Assembly (NCBI GenBank): GCA_905215555.1 | Contig: CAJMQU010000002.1 | Span: 211,848-275,847, forward strand | Source: an uncultured bacterium | Lineage (GTDB): Bacteria > Bacteroidota > Bacteroidia > Bacteroidales > Bacteroidaceae | Direction of reading: 5' to 3' | DNA length: 64,000 bases | Shown here: positions 42,924-51,424 of the stretch, piece after piece | Layout: each line of letters opens with the position of its first letter | Position numbering within the stretch: position 1 is the first letter of the stretch | Position numbers and translations under genes: made by a program | Notes under the pieces: generated by a model | What the model saw: the letters and a program-made list of their open reading frames with translations, nothing else | What the model was told of the DNA's origin: nothing | The model's database searches: none

Positions 42924-44900
42924 TTACCATCCGTAGTTCTGCGGAATACGTCCGTTGGACAGTTCTATCACATTCTGATGGATAGGATAGAGGTAAAGTT
43001 TGTCTGTCCATTGGCGGTTTTCCAGCTTCGTACGTGTATAGTAGGAAGTAGGCTCGCCCGGAGTCTTCTCTTTCGAACCCTTCATGTTCATTCCGTAGAA
43101 ACGGGTCTGGTCGCAGCCGATTCTGCCTTCATCGCCGCAGACCATCCAGCGGCGGATGTCGAAGTAACGTTGTCCTTCGCAATAGAGCTCTACGTAGCGT
43201 TCGTGCTGGATGGCATCGAACTGCTTGTCGTAATTGCCGATTATACCGGTTTTTATGCCGTTATCGTTCATGGTTTGGTAACCTGGGATACCTGCACGTT
43301 CGCGTATCATATCGATGTACTTGATGATATCCGGGTTGCTCGGATCTGTTTCATTCAGTGCTTCAGCATAGAACAGATAGAACTCCGCCAAGCGGTAGAT
43401 GATGGAAACACGTTTCCAGCTCTGTGTGTCACCACTGGCATGGTTCACGGTACGGTTCTTGAATTTACCCAGCATATATCCGGTTTTCACGTTGTCACCG
43501 TTGGAGAGGTCATTTCCGCCGCCTGCCGAGAAGTCTACGGTGTAGTTAGGATTGCCGTTCATCCATTTCTTGAACCAGCTTCTTCCTTGATATACGACGC
43601 TTGCATAGAAACGCGGTTCACGGTTGGCATACATGTTGGAGATGTTCTGATCCGTTTTCTTATCCTTATAGTCGGGATCGTAACAACGGTTTTCCACAGC
43701 GCTGAATCCGGTTTCATCGTAACCGCTGTTGGGATCATCGATGTCGAGACCATTAGCCATGAAGAACATATCTACAGCATCTTGAGACGGGCCGATAGTA
43801 CCATAGCATGAGTTCACATCACGCGGGTTGGTACGTTTTTCCATCTTGTACTGGTCGGAATAACTGTTGTTGGTACTGCACCACAGGATTTCTTCATTAT
43901 ACACCTGGAAGAGGTTATACACCGAACGGTCGGGTTGCTCCACTCCGTTTGCCATCACGCGGTAGAGGGCGTGGTGCTGCGCTTCGGCATAGTCTATCAG
44001 GTCTTTTACACGGTCTCTGGCAATCTCCCATTTCTTGGGGTCCTTGCTCTGCGGGAAGATGTATTCCCCCTTAGCGTTTTGCAGTTTCTGCAATCCCTGG
44101 TAGTATTCGGAACCGTCGCCGCCGTTGAATAACTTGGAGGCGGCATACATCCACAATTTGGCACGCAGTGCCTTGGCCACTACGATGGTGGGGCGTACCA
44201 CTTCATTGGTATTGAAGTTATAGGTATTGTCGGCATATGATGTGATGACCGATTCGGGCAGCTTGGACTGTGCGGGGTCGCAAAGGGGAGCCAATATACC
44301 ATCGATGTGGTTCACCATTTCATCCACGGTGGCACGGTCGTAGTCCGTTATGTGCGGTTCGGCAGCGTCGTCTATCTCCGTCACGATACAGGCAGGACCA
44401 TAAAGCTCGAACATGGAGAAGTAATAATAGGCAATCATGAACCGGCATTCGTCCTTCATGCGGGCTATTTCTTCGGCTGTCAGCTTGTTGGTGCTGCTGG
44501 GATCGCCTACACCGCCATCGTGGGCGCGTTCAATGAAAATCATGGCTTGGCGTATGTCTTTGTAGTAAGTGGCCCAGCGGTGATAACTTCCGCTGGCTGC
44601 CGTGAAGCCCGCCATCATGACGTCGCGTGAACTGGCTTTTTCCGATGCGATCTCACCGCAGAGGTTGGACCAGGGATTTTTGAAAGCGTTGACTTCCGAA
44701 CCGGTTTCTGAGTATTCTATCAGGTTACGGTAGATAACCCCGTACCAGTTTCGCGTATAGGTTGCATTGTCCCAAACCTGATCGACTCCCAAACTGGCGT
44801 TGAATTCGCCTGATATGTCAAGATAGTCTGAACAGGATGCTGTGCTGAATGCAAGGACGGCAGAGCCGACGGTTGCGTATAGTAAATTTTTCAGTTTCAT
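42924..44900 (-). CDS. SusD/RagB-family glycan-binding lipoprotein
   Basis: 658 residues; lipobox LAFSTASC (Cys 23). SusD text: the helical TPR-like core with MKDECRFMIAYYYFSMFELY, WKRVSIIYRLAEFYLFYAEA and the C-terminal IQHERYVELYCEGQRYFDIR. SusD proteins form a lid over the SusC barrel and capture oligosaccharides at the surface. It starts 20 bases after the SusC gene, the standard pairing. The length is on the large side for the family. Confidence 0.95.
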   Translation of the reverse strand: MKLKNLLYATVGSAVLAFSTASCSDYLDISGEFNASLGVDQVWDNATYTRNWYGVIYRNLIEYSETGSEVNAFKNPWSNLCGEIASEKASSRDVMMAGFTAASGSYHRWATYYKDIRQAMIFIERAHDGGVGDPSSTNKLTAEEIARMKDECRFMIAYYYFSMFELYGPACIVTEIDDAAEPHITDYDRATVDEMVNHIDGILAPLCDPAQSKLPESVITSYADNTYNFNTNEVVRPTIVVAKALRAKLWMYAASKLFNGGDGSEYYQGLQKLQNAKGEYIFPQSKDPKKWEIARDRVKDLIDYAEAQHHALYRVMANGVEQPDRSVYNLFQVYNEEILWCSTNNSYSDQYKMEKRTNPRDVNSCYGTIGPSQDAVDMFFMANGLDIDDPNSGYDETGFSAVENRCYDPDYKDKKTDQNISNMYANREPRFYASVVYQGRSWFKKWMNGNPNYTVDFSAGGGNDLSNGDNVKTGYMLGKFKNRTVNHASGDTQSWKRVSIIYRLAEFYLFYAEALNETDPSNPDIIKYIDMIRERAGIPGYQTMNDNGIKTGIIGNYDKQFDAIQHERYVELYCEGQRYFDIRRWMVCGDEGRIGCDQTRFYGMNMKGSKEKTPGEPTSYYTRTKLENRQWTDKLYLYPIHQNVIELSNGRIPQNYGW

Positions 44901-44920
44901 ATCGTTTATTAATTAGATGT

Positions 44921-47900
44921 TTAGAATGTAACTTCTGCTCCAAAAGTCCAGGTGCTGGAGATGGGGTACTTGGCACCTGAGTTTGCATCACCCAGTTCCG
45001 GATCCCAATACTTCACGTGATCCCAGGTTTTAAGGTTGGTACCTTGTACGTAGAGGCGCAGGTTGGTGAGACGCAGTGATTTCAGTTGCTTCTTGTTGAA
45101 CTGGTAACCGAATTCCACGTTCTTCAGGCGGATGAAGCTGGCATCACGATACCACCAGGTGCTCGGTTGCAGGTTGTGTGCAAAGGTATTGTTACGCAAG
45201 CGCGGGTAGAGCACGTTGTCGTTGTAGGGGTCGGATGCTTTCCAGCGGCTCATAGCCTCCATACGTGCGGAAGAAGCGTCCTTACCTTGGTTGAACGGCA
45301 TGAAGTTGGATGCCTTGCTCATGAGGTTGATAGAACAGCCCGTCACACCTTGGAAGAAGATACCGGCGAAGAATCCTTTCCACTCGGCATTCAGTGAAAG
45401 ACCGTATACGCTGCGCGGGGTCTTGTCCAGATGACCATTATGATAGGTCTTGTCATCATCGTTGATAACACCGTCTTCGTTCAAGTCCCGGTACTTGATG
45501 TCACCGGGTGCTACGGCTGCTCCCGGATCGGCTATACCGGGTTTCAACTGATAGCTTTCGGCACCGCTCACGGGGTCGACGGTGATGTTGAAGTCATCGG
45601 GTGTGTAGAGTCCGTCGGCAATGTAGAGGTAAGGAGTCCATAATGACATACCTGTGAGATCCTGATAGCTGTATTTATGTCTGATCTCATCCGTTTCTAT
45701 AATCTTGTTCTTGGCATACGTGTAGTTGGCACGGAATGTCAGGTTCAGGTCACCCACGTGCTGCTTGAATGTCAGGTTACCGTCCACACCCTTATTGCTT
45801 ACGATACCGTAGTTCTGGGTCGGATTGGCTTGCAGACCGCTCATTGAGGGAACTGTGTTACGCGTAATCAGGATGTCTTTACGACGGTTGGAGAAGTAGT
45901 CCATAGAGAGGTCTAACTGTCCGTTCAACAGACCGAGATCGAAACCGAAGTTGGTTTTATCTTCAATCTCCCAACGCAGGTTGGCGTAGTAGGCACGGTT
46001 TTCGCTCAGCCCGCCAAACCAGTTCTGTGCATTACCGTTTGATATACCTGAGATACCCAGGTTGAGGCCGCCGGCATCGGTGTTCATTGCTTCCTGGTAG
46101 GGGAAACGGGTATTACCCAGCTGGTCGTTACCGGTACGTCCGTAGGATGCACGCAGTTTCAAGGTACTGATGACTTTCTGTACGGGTTCGAAGAACTTTT
46201 CGTGGCTCACGTACCAGGCTCCACCCACAGCGGGGAAAATACCCCAACGGTGTCCCGGAGCAAAGTTCTCACTACCTGTCATACCGAAGCTTCCTTCAAT
46301 GGTGTAGCGATTATCGTAAGTATACGAACCACGGCCTACGACGCTTTGCTTGCGATAGGGAAGCAGGTTGAGCCCACCGACGTTTTGGTTTTGGGTTTCC
46401 TTTTGGTTGTACAGCAGCAAGCCCGTCACGTCGTGTTTGTCGCTGAAGTTACGTTTGTAGTTAAGAGATGCCTCGATGTAGATTTTCTTGTTACCGCCGG
46501 ATGAACCGCTTGAGGGGTTGCTCAATGCTGATCCTGCCTCCAGTGACTTGAATATCAGGTTGCCGTCGGCATCGCGTCCGGTTGCTGTGAAGGTAGCGGG
46601 GGACATCGTGCGGTTGACATACTGGTTGGAGTTGGCGTCGAAGCTGACACTACCCTTTATAGAGAGTCCCTTCGTGATGAACTCCAGGTCTTGTTCCAAC
46701 AGTACCTTGCTTTGGAATGTGGCATCCCAGCTCTTGCTGTAACCGCTGAAGTAGAGGAAGTTGTAAGGGTTCTGGCGAAGACCTGAATTGTCATAGTTAG
46801 GGTGTTGTGCCGCTGAGCCGTCAGAATATATCTGCGGATAGAGGTGCACAGGTTGCAGGGTCATACCACCGAAGATGTCGGCAGCCGTCTTTGAAGGAGC
46901 CACACGGTTGATGTACTGTCCGGACATATCCACAGACATGCGGGTGGTCTTGCTCAGTTCGAAGTCGATGTTGGAGCGCAGGTTGTAGCGGTCAAAGCTG
47001 ATGTTTGAATCGTAGTCGGCGTTCTTCTTTTCCTTGTACACACCATCCTGCGTGTAGTAAGCGCCCGATACGAAGAAGCGTACGCGGTCACCACCACCAC
47101 GGAAGTTGATGGTATAGCGCTGGCTGCTGGTGTGATTACGCAACATACTCATCCAGTCTGCGTTCGGATAGAGGTCGGGATCTACGCCCGTGCGGTATTT
47201 TTCCAGATCGGCATCGCTCACCGGAGCAGTATAGTTGGCGCGCGGGTTACCGTTGCTGTTCCAGTCTGCTTCGTTGTACAAGCTCAGGTAGTCGTAAGAA
47301 CTCATGAGGTTGGGCAGGCGGAGCGGTGTGGAGTAGCCGTATTCGGCCGACATGCTGACAACTGTCTTCTGTGACTTACCACGTTTGGAAGTAATCAATA
47401 CCACACCGTTGGCACCTTCGGCACCATACACGGCTGTTGCAGCGGCATCCTTCAGGATAGAGAATGTTTCGATTTCATCCACGTCAATATCATTCATTTT
47501 ACGGGGTACACCGTCTACCAGCACCAGCGGGTCTGTTCCGCCGGCATACGAACTGATACCGCGGATGAAGAATTGTGCGTCGTCCCAGCCCGGTTCGCCC
47601 GAACGCTGTACGGCAATCAAACCTGACAGTTTACCGGCGATGTTGTTGGTAAGGTTGGCACTCTTTACGCTCAATTGAGCCGGGCCTACGGTTGACATGG
47701 AGCTTACCACACTCTCTTTCTTCTGCTTGCCGTAACCCACAACCACTACTTCTTCCGTGGCGATGGCATCCATTTCCATTCGGAGGTTGAAGGTGGTTTC
47801 ATCGGCTTTCACTTTGTGCTCTACACTGATGAATCCGATATAACTGAACTCCAACACTTCGCCGGGCGCTACTTCGATGGAGTATCGTCCCTCGACATCG

Positions 47901-48115
47901 CTGATGACACCGCGGTTGGTGGTACCTTGCACCTTAATGGTGGCACCGATGATGGGGTCACCATTAGAATCGGTCAGCAAACCGCTGATGCGTTGTTTTT
48001 GTTGCTGTACGGCTTCAATGCCGTTGGCTTCGTCAGCAGCGTTGGCGCGTAGAGTGGCAGGTTGGGCTACCAAACCAAGGGCAAACAGGGCTGCTATATA
48101 ATATCTTTTTTTCAT
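44921..48115 (-). CDS. SusC/RagA-family TonB-dependent outer-membrane transporter
   Basis: 1064 residues: signal peptide, carboxypeptidase-regulatory-like beta domain (ISGLLTDSNGDPIIGATIKV), TonB-box-like segment (TEEVVVVGYGKQKKES), plug domain with DPLVLVDGVPRKMNDIDVDE and AVYGAEGANGVVLITSKRGK, then the 22-strand barrel ending STWTFGAEVTF with terminal Phe. It imports the PUL's oligosaccharides using TonB energy. SusD follows immediately. Confidence 0.96.
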   Translation of the reverse strand: MKKRYYIAALFALGLVAQPATLRANAADEANGIEAVQQQKQRISGLLTDSNGDPIIGATIKVQGTTNRGVISDVEGRYSIEVAPGEVLEFSYIGFISVEHKVKADETTFNLRMEMDAIATEEVVVVGYGKQKKESVVSSMSTVGPAQLSVKSANLTNNIAGKLSGLIAVQRSGEPGWDDAQFFIRGISSYAGGTDPLVLVDGVPRKMNDIDVDEIETFSILKDAAATAVYGAEGANGVVLITSKRGKSQKTVVSMSAEYGYSTPLRLPNLMSSYDYLSLYNEADWNSNGNPRANYTAPVSDADLEKYRTGVDPDLYPNADWMSMLRNHTSSQRYTINFRGGGDRVRFFVSGAYYTQDGVYKEKKNADYDSNISFDRYNLRSNIDFELSKTTRMSVDMSGQYINRVAPSKTAADIFGGMTLQPVHLYPQIYSDGSAAQHPNYDNSGLRQNPYNFLYFSGYSKSWDATFQSKVLLEQDLEFITKGLSIKGSVSFDANSNQYVNRTMSPATFTATGRDADGNLIFKSLEAGSALSNPSSGSSGGNKKIYIEASLNYKRNFSDKHDVTGLLLYNQKETQNQNVGGLNLLPYRKQSVVGRGSYTYDNRYTIEGSFGMTGSENFAPGHRWGIFPAVGGAWYVSHEKFFEPVQKVISTLKLRASYGRTGNDQLGNTRFPYQEAMNTDAGGLNLGISGISNGNAQNWFGGLSENRAYYANLRWEIEDKTNFGFDLGLLNGQLDLSMDYFSNRRKDILITRNTVPSMSGLQANPTQNYGIVSNKGVDGNLTFKQHVGDLNLTFRANYTYAKNKIIETDEIRHKYSYQDLTGMSLWTPYLYIADGLYTPDDFNITVDPVSGAESYQLKPGIADPGAAVAPGDIKYRDLNEDGVINDDDKTYHNGHLDKTPRSVYGLSLNAEWKGFFAGIFFQGVTGCSINLMSKASNFMPFNQGKDASSARMEAMSRWKASDPYNDNVLYPRLRNNTFAHNLQPSTWWYRDASFIRLKNVEFGYQFNKKQLKSLRLTNLRLYVQGTNLKTWDHVKYWDPELGDANSGAKYPISSTWTFGAEVTF

Positions 48116-48157
48116 ATATCTATACTTAATTGTTTATCTATACTTTAAGAAAGTTTG

Positions 48158-49555
48158 TTATTCACCCATTTCGTACAGGGGGAGTTCATCCAAGGCTTTT
48201 ACCCACAGTTCGTTCGGGTTGGTGCTGGTTTCTACAGTCATCACCATATATTTGCCGGATGGCCAGGTTTCATTGGCGTTGAAGTTACCGTCACTGGCAT
48301 ACTTGATATAGTTGCCGCCTTCTTTTGCAGTATATGCTCCGGGACCTTTCCATTCCAGTCCCCATCCCTTCTGTCCGAAGAACTTGAAGTTGACGCCGTT
48401 TACGTTTTGCCCTACAAGCATTATCAGTTCATACTTGGTGTCGGTGAGCGGAACCAGGTTGAATGCTTTGTTCGTATTCCAGTTGATGTTGTTCTGGGCA
48501 TATGATGGGAAGCCTATCTTATCGTTACCAATCACCCATATGGCTGTGGCATTCTGTGTGCTTGGTGAAGAGGCGTTTTCCAACTGTTCCATCATGATTG
48601 CCTTCATACCCTTGTTCAGTGTGAGTTTGTACTTGCCTTCTCTTCCGCGGAAATGGAGCAGAGTCTCGTCTTCCTTCACTAAGTCAAACCAAGTGGGGTT
48701 CTTCCAGAGTTCGGCATACTCTTCTTTGATGCCGCTGATTTTGATGATATCATCTTTCTTGAATTCAGCTTCGACGTAGAAGACATTGCCCGAACCGTCG
48801 AATTCCATGAATTTATTCTGTGTGTCGAAGCGTACACCGAATTTCGGGAATGGACTACCTTCAAAAGTCAGGGTGTTGAATGTGATTTCATACTTGCCGT
48901 CTTCACCGTAGCCTGTGGTTTCAAAGCCGATACCTTTGGTGGAATTGAGGGCAATCTTACCGTTGTCCATACCAAATCTCAACTCGTTGCCTTGCAGGTA
49001 GGGGTTGTTTGTTCCATCAGAAAAGGCTGGTGCTACAATTGATGCCTCCATGTCGAGCGGGAAAGCTTCACGTGCCTTGTATTCATATTCTTTACCGGGA
49101 ACGGGAGTCATGGTATATTCCTTACCATTGGCGGCCACCAATTTCAATGTCTGGTATTTGGGACGCTCTATGGCAACGGTCATTTCCTTGCTGTCACTGC
49201 TGAAACGTTCGTTCTGGATGCGCAATATAACTTTTGCTTCTCCGTCAGGTGTGTTTCTTTGGTAGGGAGCCAGTACTTTCCCGCTGTACTTTCCGTCAGC
49301 TTTCAGACTGTAGAAAGCTTCAGATACCATTTCCTCTCCATAATAGAGTTGAACTTTGGCCTGGTTGATTTTCACACCTCCACTTTTCACCTCGAAGTCG
49401 AAGGTGATGCTATCGCCCATGTAAGCTTTTTCAGTGCCTGCAAAGGATACGATAGTCGAGCTGCCGTGATCATCGAACTGGTCAATCTCATCTTTGCATG
49501 ATGTCATGCCTATAAGGCTGAGAGCCATCATGCCGAGCAAAAATCGATTTCTCAT
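48158..49555 (-). CDS. Surface glycan-binding lipoprotein (SusE/F-position, DUF5125/5121-like)
   Basis: 465 residues; lipobox ALSLIGMTSC (Cys 20), followed by acidic residues typical of surface export (KDEIDQFDDH). Several beta modules: IVSFAGTEKAYMGDSITFDF, PKYQTLKLVAANGKEYTM, and a C-terminal binding-like domain (NATAIWVIGNDKIGF; VNGVNFKFFGQKGWGLEW; WPSGKYMVMTVETSTNP). This is the place and build of PUL surface glycan-binding proteins. The Trp-rich C-terminus is the likely glycan-binding site. The gene lies before SusC rather than after SusD, a less common order. Confidence 0.82.
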   Translation of the reverse strand: MRNRFLLGMMALSLIGMTSCKDEIDQFDDHGSSTIVSFAGTEKAYMGDSITFDFEVKSGGVKINQAKVQLYYGEEMVSEAFYSLKADGKYSGKVLAPYQRNTPDGEAKVILRIQNERFSSDSKEMTVAIERPKYQTLKLVAANGKEYTMTPVPGKEYEYKAREAFPLDMEASIVAPAFSDGTNNPYLQGNELRFGMDNGKIALNSTKGIGFETTGYGEDGKYEITFNTLTFEGSPFPKFGVRFDTQNKFMEFDGSGNVFYVEAEFKKDDIIKISGIKEEYAELWKNPTWFDLVKEDETLLHFRGREGKYKLTLNKGMKAIMMEQLENASSPSTQNATAIWVIGNDKIGFPSYAQNNINWNTNKAFNLVPLTDTKYELIMLVGQNVNGVNFKFFGQKGWGLEWKGPGAYTAKEGGNYIKYASDGNFNANETWPSGKYMVMTVETSTNPNELWVKALDELPLYEMGE

Positions 49556-49607
49556 AATCTATAAATTTAAAATTAAAAAAAGTGATTTTATTATGTTTTA
49601 ATCTCTG

Positions 49608-51161
49608 TTATTTCCATTTGAAAGAGTTTACCGAACGCGGCTGTAGAGTGCAGTTTGCCGAGTGCTTCTTGCCGGTGCTGTCAGGAGCGGTAAGTACGAT
49701 GTTCTTGGCCGAGCCGCTTTTGTTGATGATGACAAAGGCGTAGCTTCCGTCCGTATTCTGGAAAGCACTGTAGGCGATGTCGTTGTCAGTGTATCCGCTT
49801 GTTCCGATTCGTACGGCACCGGGTTTTACCACTGCCGACAAATGACAGATCATGTAGTAGTGCGAGTTCATGTAGATAGTCTTCAGGTCACTCATGTTCA
49901 GGTCTACCGCGCCGAAGCAGGTCTGGCATCCGCCGGGACGGTTGGGTTGTCCGCCGTTGTTGCTGGGCACGTCTCCATTGAAGTCCGTCTCAAGCATCAG
50001 ATTCCAGATGGTCACTACGCTGCAATAGTTGTTGATGGTGCCTATGCCGATGCTTTCCATATTGGAAAGGAGGGTTTTGGACAAGTCGTGGCCGTTGTTC
50101 CAAGTTCCGATGGACGATTCCGTGAAGATCAAGTCCTTTTCGGGGGCACGCTGATAGACGTTAAGCAGTTCGCTGCGGTTACCTCCATAGTCGTGGTAGG
50201 CGGCTCCGGTCAGGTATTTGGCTGCTTCGGGATCGTTGTATATCTGGTAGGGATAACCGTTCTGGTCGCCCTTGTTATCATAGTTATAGTTGTGGTCGTA
50301 AGCGTAAATTTTGGTGGAAAGTCCGGCGGCTTCGAAAGCAGGACCCAGCACTTTCACGAAATCACGCTGCTCTTTCCATTCCATCACCAGTGAGGCCGAG
50401 TTCTTGTTGTTGAGTGGCTCGTTTTGTATGGTGACAGCATCGATGGGGATGCCGGCTGCTTGAAATGCTTGTATCCACTTCACGAAGTAGGTGGCATAGT
50501 CGGCATAATATTCGGGTTTCAACTGCCCTGCGGTGTATTCCCGGTTTTGGTAGACAGGGTATTTTTGATAGTCTTTCATCCATAGAGGACAAGTCCAGGG
50601 CGAACCCAGTATGCGGATGTCCGGATTGATGGCGATGATCTCCTTTAAAATAGGTATCACGTAATTGGTTTCTTCCGAAGTCAGAGCAAAGTTTTCTATA
50701 CCCGGTGTGTCACAACAGGTATATTCTTTCAGGGAGAAGTCGGAACAGCCAATGGCAACGCGCACATAACTGCTTCCGTAGCCTTCGGTCTGCGAATATG
50801 TTTTTTTAAGGAATGCTGTCCGGTCTTCCTGTTGCATCAGTTTTAGACAGAAAGCTGATGAGCCTGTGAGTGCCGCCCCGAATCCCTGCATGGTCTGGTA
50901 GGTTTGCTGTGGATTCAGTAAGATGTTTTTGGGAGACATGCTGGCTTGAGGCTCAAATTCCACGGTGGATTCTCTGAGGTCATAGGTACGGGTGTCGGTG
51001 GTAGTAAGCATATAAGCTTTCCGATTGACAGGCTTCTCCGGTTCTTCACTACCGGGTGTTTGGGGAGAAGATGTTTCATGATTGTCCGATCCGCATGCAC
51101 TGCCGTTGACCAACAGGCCGAATAGGAACACAAAAGTAAATAGGTAAGATTCTTTTCTCAT
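49608..51161 (-). CDS. Glycoside hydrolase family 30 lipoprotein
   Basis: 517 residues; lipobox FLFGLLVNGSAC (Cys 23). GH30 barrel features: QTMQGFGAALTGSSAFCLKL, YVRVAIGCSDFSLKEYTCCD, ILGSPWTCPLWMKD, acid/base Glu in VTIQNEPLNNKN near residue 250 and nucleophile Glu in LIFTESSIGTWN near 350; a C-terminal beta domain ends at LQPRSVNSFKWK. The text resembles the beta-1,6-glucanase/glucosylceramidase branch. As first gene of the PUL transcript and a lipoprotein, it is probably the surface endo-acting enzyme. Confidence 0.9.
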   Translation of the reverse strand: MRKESYLFTFVFLFGLLVNGSACGSDNHETSSPQTPGSEEPEKPVNRKAYMLTTTDTRTYDLRESTVEFEPQASMSPKNILLNPQQTYQTMQGFGAALTGSSAFCLKLMQQEDRTAFLKKTYSQTEGYGSSYVRVAIGCSDFSLKEYTCCDTPGIENFALTSEETNYVIPILKEIIAINPDIRILGSPWTCPLWMKDYQKYPVYQNREYTAGQLKPEYYADYATYFVKWIQAFQAAGIPIDAVTIQNEPLNNKNSASLVMEWKEQRDFVKVLGPAFEAAGLSTKIYAYDHNYNYDNKGDQNGYPYQIYNDPEAAKYLTGAAYHDYGGNRSELLNVYQRAPEKDLIFTESSIGTWNNGHDLSKTLLSNMESIGIGTINNYCSVVTIWNLMLETDFNGDVPSNNGGQPNRPGGCQTCFGAVDLNMSDLKTIYMNSHYYMICHLSAVVKPGAVRIGTSGYTDNDIAYSAFQNTDGSYAFVIINKSGSAKNIVLTAPDSTGKKHSANCTLQPRSVNSFKWK

Positions 51162-51205
51162 GTTAATATGACTTATAGGGTTAACAAAAATGGTTTTATC
51201 CGCTG

Positions 51206-51213
51206 CAAATATA
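51206..51213 (-). promoter_or_regulatory. -7 box of the PUL operon
   Basis: Reverse strand TATATTTG matches TAnnTTTG; start near 51199, 38 bases before the GH30 ATG. No good -33 box, as in activator-dependent promoters. Confidence 0.6.
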
Positions 51214-51244
51214 TGCGGCTGATGAGTTCATTTCCTAAAAAAAC

Positions 51245-51296
51245 ACTACATCAAAACTTTCTCATTGATTGATTTTAACTACATCAAAACTTTCTC
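51245..51296. promoter_or_regulatory. Paired 19-bp direct repeats: candidate site of the PUL regulator
   Basis: actacatcaaaactttctc occurs identically at 51245-51263 and 51278-51296, start to start 33 bp (about three helical turns). It lies 31 bases upstream of the PUL -7 box, in the divergent region with the regulator gene. Confidence 0.7.
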
Positions 51297-51387
51297 TTGG
51301 ATTAATTATTTTGCTGATTATTAAATATTTATTATAGTAAATAAGCTACATCTTAAAATAATTCTTTTATTTGTAGATAAAATACTC

Positions 51388-51395
51388 TATCTTTG
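51388..51395 (+). promoter_or_regulatory. -7 box of the PUL regulator gene
   Basis: TATCTTTG matches TAnnTTTG; start near 51402, 23 bases before the ATG at 51425. Confidence 0.55.
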
Positions 51396-51424
51396 TTTTT
51401 GTCAAGGATAAAAGGTTAACTACT

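Noticed and set aside
49662..50393. 243-codon plus-strand frame inside the GH30 gene
   Set aside because: Val-rich antisense shadow of GH30 coding sequence.
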